Positions 57,885-64,000 of a stretch of DNA of 64,000 nt are shown here, one piece after another. Source of the DNA: Mauremys mutica (lineage: Eukaryota; Chordata; Testudines; Geoemydidae). The notes beneath the pieces are model-generated. The model ran no database searches. It worked only from the letters and a program-made list of their open reading frames with translations, and was not told where the DNA came from. The first letter of the stretch is position 1; each line of letters opens with the position of its first letter. Location of the stretch: assembly GCF_020497125.1 (NCBI RefSeq), contig NC_059073.1, positions 141,431,012-141,495,011 on the forward strand, in the 5' to 3' direction. A program made the translations under genes and the position numbers.

Positions 57885-57992
57885 ATGTTCCTTCCACTGT
57901 CCTCTGAAGCGGATGCTGGACACTGGTGGAGCCAAGATCCTGGACTAGATGGACCACAGGTCTGATCCAGTCTGGCAGTTATTCTTTTATGC
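57885..57992 (+). repeat. CR1-like 3' end
   Basis: GGACACTGGTGGAGCCAAGA, CTGGACTAGATGGACCA and GGTCTGATCCAGTCTGGCAG resemble the CR1 3' UTR end seen at 6400-6456. Confidence 0.5.
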
Positions 57993-58136
57993 TGGGTGCC
58001 CATACTGTGCAGTCAGCTGTGCACTGGCCATGGTTATGAGTCACAGGCACCATCCAAGAGTGAGATTAAGGGGGAGAAAAATGCAACTCAGCTCATCCTC
58101 CAGCTCTCCCTCCTGCAACATGCACTGTTGGGTAGA

Positions 58137-58434
58137 TGCCTGTAGACAAGACTGTTGATAGTGGCATATTGCATTTTAAAAGTCTACTGTGGTTTTGAGA
58201 TCACAAATGATGCCTGAATGGTTCTCGTTTTTCACGGTCACAGAGATGATAGTGCAGTTAGGGTGTATTTGAAGCTCTGACACTCAGGAATAAAACAAAC
58301 ATTCCTTCATGATTAAACCTCCCACATGCCTAATTGTTTGTCTTCAACATATAGGAGAAACACGTGGAGCAATTCAGAAAAATGGGCTAAACAACCAACA
58401 GTATTTTTTTTTTATTATCACTACTCCATTGTTC
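58137..58434 (+). repeat. local duplication, copy 2
   Basis: Starts TGCCTGTAGACAAGACTGTT and ends in TCACTACTCCATTGTTC. The two copies align nearly full length with scattered substitutions and small indels. Confidence 0.85.
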
Positions 58435-58798
58435 TTGATGAAAGCCTGACTTTTTTTTAAAAAGTGGTTTCCAAGGTGAAAACAGTAATTGCAAGATCTT
58501 GCAAGGGATTTAAATGGTTTTCAATTCCCCCGATATTTGCAATGCAGTAAAAACTACCATTACTTAAACAAAAATATTATATAATAGAGGGTAAAGCTCA
58601 GCTTAAAAAAAAAATCAAGTGTGCGCTTTTCTCCCGTATTCTGAATAGTAAGTTACACCGCAACAAATGAAACAGAGACAGAGCGCTGCATGTCATGGTG
58701 ACAGATTAGGTGAGCTTAGAGAGAGTGGTTAGACTAGAGAAAGAGGGCCAGACCCAAATCCCTTTCAAGACAATGGAAGTCTTTTCACTGACTGCACT
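58435..58798. other. no recognised feature
   Basis: AT-rich; no repeat end or coding pattern. Its right edge GCACT is the Gypsy target duplication. Confidence 0.5.
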
Positions 58799-58875
58799 TG
58801 TTATGTCCTAGGGGCAGCCGGTGTAGGAAGCAATCACTTGAGGCCAGAGAGCAGACAGCTAACCAAAACCTCCAT

Positions 58876-58881
58876 TTTATT
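58876..58881 (-). promoter_or_regulatory. polyadenylation signal in 3' LTR
   Basis: AATAAA on the minus strand; the likely end of the element transcript is a little downstream. By position only. Confidence 0.55.
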
Positions 58882-58900
58882 TACAGAAACAGAGAGCTCA

Positions 58901-58924
58901 CTCAGCCGGTTGAAACCGGCTGAG
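58901..58924. repeat. perfect 11-bp hairpin in LTR
   Basis: CTCAGCCGGTT, loop GA, AACCGGCTGAG. In the other LTR (63248-63271) one base is changed, so one pair is lost. Confidence 0.9.
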
Positions 58925-58989
58925 CTATCCCTTAATAGTCTAACTCAGTTGCCATAGTAACAAAACCCATGACAACCAAATACACAACA

Positions 58990-59003
58990 TATTCCTCCCC
59001 GCC
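58990..59003 (-). other. polypurine tract
   Basis: On the minus strand GGCGGGGAGGAATA lies immediately upstream of the 3' LTR. This is the place where plus-strand DNA synthesis of LTR elements is primed. The interruption by C and T is usual. Confidence 0.75.
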
Positions 59004-59200
59004 TAATAAGAACATCCCCTAAATAAAACACACACTAAACTAGAGAAGGAGGGTAGACTGCCTCCATTCCCGGCTAAACCCTGGGGATTATTTTGCCCCA
59101 TAACCGTGGGTTCGCCCTAACTAAAGATCCAGCCGATGAGGAGGCCTTCTGTCTCTAGGTGGATTACGGCGAACTTCTGGTGTTGTTGCACCCGAAAGTA

Positions 59201-60370
59201 CTAGGGGCTCAGGGTCCGCAGCACAAATAGGTGAGGAGGTGGTATCAGCTTGTGCTGGGCAAAGGGGTATCTCAGCTGCCGGCAGTAATGGAGGAGAACA
59301 GTCAGGAACAGGTGACTCATGATTCGATGTCTCACCAGGAGGGGTGAAGTCAGACCCTCAACTGCAGATGGGTCCTGAAGACTGGCATGACCTGGAAACA
59401 GCTGATCTACATGTCGCCGCCAGGTAAGATTCTCTGCAGTCTGGACTGTATAGGAAACAGGTCCTGTTTGAGTGATGACTGTGGCCGGGACCCATTTAGC
59501 TCTGGAAGTATAATTCCGAGCCAAAACTGGCTGCCCTGGGCTAAAGGTTCGGTCTTTTGCTCTGGGTGCCCGTCTGATTACTTGATATTGCTGCTGATGT
59601 TGCACAGTTTGTCTGAGTTCAGAAGGTTTCAGCAGATCAAAGCAAGTGCGCAGCTGTCGTCCCATCATTAGAAAGGCTGGGGAAGCCTGGGTCGTAGCAT
59701 GAGGTGTGTTTCTATAGGAAAGTAAGAAGGTATCCAGACGCTTTTGAATGGAGTGTTGTCCCTTTGCTGATTTCAAAGCGTTTTTCATTGTCTGCACAAA
59801 TCTTTCAGCTAATCCGTTGGTGGACGGATGATATGGTGCTGACGTGATGTGGTGTATCCCATTTGCCTTCATAAAATTTTGAAACTCCTGAGAGACGAAC
59901 TGCGGTCCGTTGTCGCTCACAAGTTGTTCTGGCAGACCAAAACGACTAAAGAGTCCTCGTAGTTTTTGGATAGTACTCTCTGCAGTAGTGGACTGCATTA
60001 TAGAGACTTCTGGCCATTTAGAATGGGCATCTACTGCCACCAAGAACATGCTTCCTTCAAGGGGGCCAGCAAAGTCAACGTGAATATGTTGCCACGGGTT
60101 TTCAGGCCAGTCCCATGGGTGTAGGGGTGCCCACTGGGGTGCATTTCTTACACTCTGACATGACATACAAGCTTTTGCCTTCTCTTCAATAGCACTGTCC
60201 AATCTAGTCCACCAAAAATAACTTCGTGCAATTTCCTTCATGCGCACTATTCCACAGTGACCGGAATGTAGCTGTTCTAACACCTGTGATCTCAGGGGTG
60301 GTGGAATAATGACACGCCTCCCCCACAACAAACAACCAGATTGGACCGATAACTCCGTCCGCCTGGACAT
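59201..60370 (-). CDS. Gypsy integrase (frame separated from RT)
   Basis: 389-residue frame of the integrase, which joins the element DNA to the host. An HHCC-type zinc module is at H35/H38 and C68/C71. The D,D-35-E core is D99 (HVDF), D153 (VSDNG) and E189 (LAERF), with exactly 35 residues between D153 and E189. A GPVSYTV...WRRHVDQL segment after residue 300 resembles the GPY/F module of Gypsy integrases, and the rest is an ordinary C-terminal tail. The Met at 60370 is not likely to be the native start: the same similarity (RRTELSVQSGCLLWG) belongs inside the Pol polyprotein. The frame is offset from the RT frame, so the two are no longer continuous. Confidence 0.9.
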   Translation of the reverse strand: MSRRTELSVQSGCLLWGRRVIIPPPLRSQVLEQLHSGHCGIVRMKEIARSYFWWTRLDSAIEEKAKACMSCQSVRNAPQWAPLHPWDWPENPWQHIHVDFAGPLEGSMFLVAVDAHSKWPEVSIMQSTTAESTIQKLRGLFSRFGLPEQLVSDNGPQFVSQEFQNFMKANGIHHITSAPYHPSTNGLAERFVQTMKNALKSAKGQHSIQKRLDTFLLSYRNTPHATTQASPAFLMMGRQLRTCFDLLKPSELRQTVQHQQQYQVIRRAPRAKDRTFSPGQPVLARNYTSRAKWVPATVITQTGPVSYTVQTAENLTWRRHVDQLFPGHASLQDPSAVEGLTSPLLVRHRIMSHLFLTVLLHYCRQLRYPFAQHKLIPPPHLFVLRTLSP

Positions 60371-63021
60371 GATAATACTGGGTCAACGCGGGTTGCCTTC
60401 TTTATCTGAGTAGCAGTGATGGGTGTATTCTCTACCTGTTCAAAGTAGAAGATTTCCTTTTGGGCACTATCTTGATGTTTGACCGGTAAAGGCAACCTTG
60501 AGAGGCCATCTGCATTGCCGTGCAGAGTGGATTTCCGATATTTGATTTCATATGTGTGGGCAGAAAGTATCAATGCCCAACGTTGCATACGACTAGCAGC
60601 TAATGGGGGAATGCCTGTGTAGGGTCCAAAAATTGATGTCAGAGGTCGATGGTCTGTAAGAAGAGTAAACTTTCGCCCAAACAGGTACTGATGAAACTTC
60701 CGAATTCCAAAAACAATTCCTAATGCCTCACGTTCGATTTGGGTGTAGTTAGTTTCTGCTTTGCTTAGAGTGCGTGAAGCAAAAGCAATAGGTCTTTCTT
60801 CTCCCGAAGGCATAATGTGTGACACGACCGCTCCCACTCCATAAGGGGAAGCATCGCAGGCCAATTGCAGGGGTAAGGATGGATCAAAGTGCGTTAGAAC
60901 TTCAGAATTTAACAATGCATCCTTAGCTTTGTTAAATGCAACATCACAGGCTTCAGTCCACTTCCAGGCCTTGTTCTGCCCAAGGAGCTCTTGAAGTGGT
61001 TTTAGCAGTGTGGCTAACTGTGAGATGAACTTTCCATAATAGTTCAGTAGTCCTAGAAACGAGCGTAGCTGGCTTACATTTCGAGGTGGGGGAGCCTCCA
61101 CAATAGCTTTAACTTTTGCAGGGGCCTTATGAAGACCTGCAGAATCGATGATGTGTCCCAAATATTCAACAGAGGGCTTGAAGAATTCACACTTGTCTTT
61201 GCGAACTCGTAGGCCATACTCTTCCAGTCTTTGTAGGGTAGCCTCTAAATTCTTTAAGTGATCCTCTTCATTTCTTCCAGTGACCAGGATATCATCCAGA
61301 TAGCACTGAACTCCTGACAAGCCACACAAGATCTGGTCCATAGCCCTCTGGAACAGGGCGGGAGCCGATGTGATTCCGAAGGCTAGGCGACAGTATCGAT
61401 AAAGCCCCTTATGAGTCACAATAGTCAACAGCTCTTGGGACTTTTCATCGACGTGCATCTGTAAATATGCTTGATTCAGATCAATCTTACTGAACTTTTG
61501 TCCCCCAGCCAGGCCTGCGAAGAGGTCATCGATGCGGGGAAGCGGGTATTGCTCTGCACACAACACTGGGTTGACAGTGACTTTAAAATCACCGCAAATC
61601 CGGAGAGAGCCATCTTTCTTCACTATTGGAACGATAGGAGTGGCCCATGAGCTATGGGTAACTGGTATTAGGACTCCATTGGTGACCAGGCGCTCCAGGT
61701 CTGTTTCAACTTTTGGCCTGATGGCATATGGCACAGTTCGGGCTTTCAGATATTTTGGTGGACTGCCAGGTTTAATGTTCAATGTCACAGTGATTCCCTT
61801 CATACTTCCCAAATCATCTCCAAAAACAGCAGCATGTTTCCTTAGTATAGGGGTTAGACTAGTTTCTTCTTTAGTCATCCGGTGCACTTCTGCCCAGTTC
61901 AGCTGAATCTTCCCAAGCCAAGACCTACCCATTAAGGCTGGGTAGTCACCTCTCACCACAAACAGTGGCAATTTAGCCGCCTGTCCATTGAGCTCCACCT
62001 TAACATCAATAGTGCCCAACATGGGCACAGCTTCACCTGTATACGTCTTCAGAACCGTTTTTGTTGCCTTAAGCGGAAGATGCTGTAGCTTTTCCTTATA
62101 CACAGTCTCAGGAACCAGCGAGACAGCTGCACCGGTGTCTAGTTCCATGCGTATAGGTTTGCCCTCCAATAAGGGGGTTACCCAGTATTCATGTGAGCCC
62201 GCTGCCAAAGACAAAACATGCAGTGACACTTCCTCTTGTGAGGAGGTGTCACCTTGATCATCCTGGGTCTGCTCTAGGGTATGCAAGGTTCCTCTTTTTG
62301 TCGGCCAGACCACAGGCCTCTTTTTCTTTTGTTTACAGGCATACTCAATGTGTCCCTTTTTGCCACAGTGTCGACACAACAGGTCCTTACACCAGCATTC
62401 TGATGCCTGGTGACCCAGCTTACCACAGCGGTAACATTCTTGACTCTGCACCGTTTTGTGGGTCAGTTCTTGTGACACTTTTTGCACCCTAGGGGATGCA
62501 CCGATGTATTGTGCCTCCCTTGTAGACAGTTCCATGGAGACAGCAATATCAACAGCCTTCTGTAATGTAAGCTGAGCCTCTGTCAGTAGGCGCTTCCGTA
62601 TAGCTTCACTGCAGAGGCCACACACTAACCTGTCACGCAGGGCATCATTTAACATCTCTTTAAATTCACAGTGTTCTGCTAGCTTTTTGAAAATGGCTAC
62701 AAATTGTACAACTGTTTCATCTTCCTTTTGGTCTCTTTTGTGGAACCTATATCTTTCAACAATTACCAGTGGTTTTGGGGAGAAATGAGACCCCAGGATT
62801 TCCACTATGTCACTGTAAGATTTAGTCTCAGGCTTAACAGGGTGTAGTAAGCTGCGTAGCAGAGAGTAGGTTTTAGCCCCTACAACAGTTAAGAATATTG
62901 GCACCTTCTTCGCTTCTGTAATGTCATTTGCAATACCAAAAAGCTCAAAACGCTCAGTATACACATGCCACTGCTCTGTATTCTCATCAAAAGGCTCCAG
63001 GGGCCTGGTCAGAGTAGCCAT
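60292..63021 (-). CDS. Gypsy Gag-protease-RT-RNase H frame
   Basis: One frame fuses Gag and Pol. Residues are counted from an upstream Met at 63057, but I prefer the Met at 63021 (residue 13), where Gag similarity begins (MATLTRPLEPF). Gag spans about 13-245 and ends in two CCHC zinc knuckles (C208-C221 and C228-C241) that bind RNA. Protease has LDTGA (D307). RT has the IDLNQAY block and YLDD (586-589). RNase H has CDAS (D735), E777-type and D802/D850 acidic residues. No stop codon occurs up to about residue 896. After that the frame leaves the family pattern and stops 25 codons later, while the family continues into integrase in another frame at 60370. Gag and Pol in one frame, without a shift between them, is typical of this Gypsy group. 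Confidence 0.92.
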   Translation of the reverse strand: MATLTRPLEPFDENTEQWHVYTERFELFGIANDITEAKKVPIFLTVVGAKTYSLLRSLLHPVKPETKSYSDIVEILGSHFSPKPLVIVERYRFHKRDQKEDETVVQFVAIFKKLAEHCEFKEMLNDALRDRLVCGLCSEAIRKRLLTEAQLTLQKAVDIAVSMELSTREAQYIGASPRVQKVSQELTHKTVQSQECYRCGKLGHQASECWCKDLLCRHCGKKGHIEYACKQKKKRPVVWPTKRGTLHTLEQTQDDQGDTSSQEEVSLHVLSLAAGSHEYWVTPLLEGKPIRMELDTGAAVSLVPETVYKEKLQHLPLKATKTVLKTYTGEAVPMLGTIDVKVELNGQAAKLPLFVVRGDYPALMGRSWLGKIQLNWAEVHRMTKEETSLTPILRKHAAVFGDDLGSMKGITVTLNIKPGSPPKYLKARTVPYAIRPKVETDLERLVTNGVLIPVTHSSWATPIVPIVKKDGSLRICGDFKVTVNPVLCAEQYPLPRIDDLFAGLAGGQKFSKIDLNQAYLQMHVDEKSQELLTIVTHKGLYRYCRLAFGITSAPALFQRAMDQILCGLSGVQCYLDDILVTGRNEEDHLKNLEATLQRLEEYGLRVRKDKCEFFKPSVEYLGHIIDSAGLHKAPAKVKAIVEAPPPRNVSQLRSFLGLLNYYGKFISQLATLLKPLQELLGQNKAWKWTEACDVAFNKAKDALLNSEVLTHFDPSLPLQLACDASPYGVGAVVSHIMPSGEERPIAFASRTLSKAETNYTQIEREALGIVFGIRKFHQYLFGRKFTLLTDHRPLTSIFGPYTGIPPLAASRMQRWALILSAHTYEIKYRKSTLHGNADGLSRLPLPVKHQDSAQKEIFYFEQVENTPITATQIKKATRVDPVLSCPGGRSYRSNLVVCCGGGVSLFHHP

Positions 63022-63126
63022 GATTTTTAGTTTCACTTTCACAGTCAGTGCAAACAAGCAGCTTTTTTTCTTTGTTTGGTCTTTACCTTGACTTCTACTT
63101 CCTTCTGTTACTGGAGCAGCACCAGG

Positions 63127-63144
63127 ATCCCACCCTCGTCGCCA
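63127..63144 (-). promoter_or_regulatory. primer-binding site, tRNA-Ser(GCT)-like
   Basis: On the minus strand TGGCGACGAGGGTGGGAT lies one base after the 5' LTR. Its complement matches the 3' end of vertebrate tRNA-Ser(GCT) plus CCA at 17 of 18 positions as I recall that tRNA. A tRNA primer starts minus-strand DNA synthesis here. Confidence 0.7.
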
Positions 63145-63145
63145 G

Positions 63146-63336
63146 TGTTATGTCCTAGGGGCACCCGGTGTAGGAAGCAATCACTTGAGGCCAGAGAGCA
63201 GACAGCTAACCAAAACCTCCATTTTATTTACAGAAACAGAGAGCTCACTCAGCTGGTTGAAACCGGCTGAGCTATCCCTTAATAGTCTAACTCAGTTGCC
63301 ATAGTAACAAAACCCATGACAACCAAATACACAACA
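63146..63336 (-). repeat. Gypsy LTR (5' LTR in element sense)
   Basis: 191 bp, TGTTATG...CACAACA. Transcription of the element should start in this copy and run leftward. Confidence 0.95.
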
Positions 63337-63341
63337 GCACT

Positions 63342-64000
63342 GAGCTTTGAATCAAGCCTAGAAATGAGAGAGAGGAGATTTCAATCAATCAGTGAGGCAT
63401 TGGTAATATTTGATGTGATTATAATGCACTTGTGATCCTTCAAATGGATCAAAGTCTCCGACTGTTCCCAATTTAGTTTGGGAATGAATTCATATCATGC
63501 AAATCTGAGGCCAAACCCTGCAGTCCTCTCTCAAATCAAAACTCCCACTGAAGTCAGTGGTAATCTCCCTGAGTGAGAGCTTCAGAATTTAGCTGCTCCT
63601 AAGCTACTAAACAGGGAGACTGGCATCTGTCATTAAGTCTTTTGTCCTCAGCATCCACAGCTACCCAGAAGTGAGTATAAAACTTTCCTCCCAGATGTGA
63701 AAGTATCTTAACTCTATTAAAATGCCAATTAAAAGGACTGAGGCCAAATCCTCAGCCGGGGTAGAGTGATGTAGCTGCTTGGTAGTCAATAGACTGCTGC
63801 TGACTTACAACAGTGGAGGATCTGGCCCTTGTGCGTCCACCAGAACTATTCCACCACAATGCTAATGCCACTCAGGTGCTCAGATACGATGACAAAACAC
63901 ACGATATCAATAAATACTCAGGCAGCTCGATCAGTGATTGGAAAAAAATAGGTAAAGAGTAGAGAAAGCTACTGACGGCTGGCACCCAAATAGCCTGCAT
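63342..64000. other. no recognised gene; palindromic-family remnants
   Basis: CTCCCACTGAAGTCAGTGG at 63542 and CAGTGGAGGATCTGGCCC at 63812 are parts of the dispersed palindromic family. Otherwise unassigned. Confidence 0.45.

Larger units (their letters stand above)
58799..58989 (-). repeat. Gypsy LTR (3' LTR in element sense)
   Basis: TGTTATGTCC...CACAACA, 191 bp. It differs from the other LTR by G58817/C63164 and C58907/T63254. It carries a minus-strand AATAAA (58876-58881) and a perfect 11-bp hairpin at 58901-58924. Confidence 0.95.
58799..63336 (-). mobile_element. Ty3/Gypsy LTR retrotransposon, nearly complete
   Basis: A 4,538-bp element flanked by a perfect GCACT duplication (58794-58798, 63337-63341). 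It has two 191-bp LTRs, a tRNA primer-binding site, a long Gag-Pol frame, an integrase frame and a purine-rich tract, in the order Gag, protease, RT, RNase H, integrase that defines Ty3/Gypsy. There is no envelope frame. The LTRs differ at two positions, so the insertion is young for this window. The coding part is broken once, near 60370. Confidence 0.95.

Noticed and set aside
60204..60386. 60-codon minus-strand frame overlapping the integrase start
   Set aside because: It is the third register of the Gypsy Pol region and has no separate meaning.
60292..60386. Programmed frameshift joining RT and integrase
   Set aside because: No slippery site is evident and the linker seems to be missing, so a deletion is more likely.
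61532..62492. Plus-strand frames of 89-124 codons opposite Gypsy Pol
   Set aside because: They are shadows of the minus-strand Gag-Pol frame.

Overview
The window looks like nuclear DNA of a cryptodiran (hidden-necked) turtle. The evidence is three copies of a tRNA-derived SINE that matches the cryptodiran Cry-type SINE with a CR1-like tail, many CR1 LINE fragments, ancient MIR-type SINEs, Penelope-like retroelement tails and a dense set of short hAT and Harbinger-like transposons. No host exon, rRNA, functional tRNA gene or CRISPR array could be supported; the stretch reads as intergenic or intronic repeat-rich DNA. The organism call is inference from repeat content.

Layout: 1-1640 is the right part of a large repeat carrying a decayed Myb/SANT-like coding remnant. 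2-13 kb holds short DNA transposons, MIRs, a Cry SINE, a G-rich hAT relative with a 115-bp foldback, a solo LTR (8958-9867) and a Harbinger-like MITE split by a hAT MITE. 13-25 kb has a second LTR (14125-14944), a decayed CR1 keeping traces of ORF1 esterase and ORF2 endonuclease (20255-21620), a composite hAT element (22235-23136) and an antisense CR1 split by a MITE. 25-37 kb is quieter, with paired hAT insertions at 28.7-29.2 kb, two hAT elements at 31-32.5 kb and a MIR hit by three transposons at 35.3-36.1 kb. 37.7-39.7 kb is a CR1 split by a 1.25-kb LTR-like element. 42.8-53.8 kb has two Cry SINEs, two hAT elements, a Penelope-like fragment with a GIY-YIG remnant and a CR1 reverse-transcriptase fragment. 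A tiny telomere-like motif inside a 16-bp direct duplication lies at 53.94-53.99 kb.

The best-preserved object is a Ty3/Gypsy LTR retrotransposon on the minus strand (58799-63336). It has two 191-bp LTRs differing at two positions, a perfect GCACT target duplication, a primer-binding site matching the 3' end of tRNA-Ser(GCT), a purine-rich tract, a Gag-protease-RT-RNase H frame and a separate integrase frame. The two frames are out of register at about 60370, so this copy cannot make one continuous polyprotein. There is no envelope frame.

I found no clearly new molecular system. The most useful leads are the young Gypsy copy and its primer choice, the telomere-like patch, the local duplication at 57.3/58.1 kb, the related LTRs, and several nested insertions whose order can be read from target duplications. 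Family names come from recalled repeat sequences and were not checked by search.
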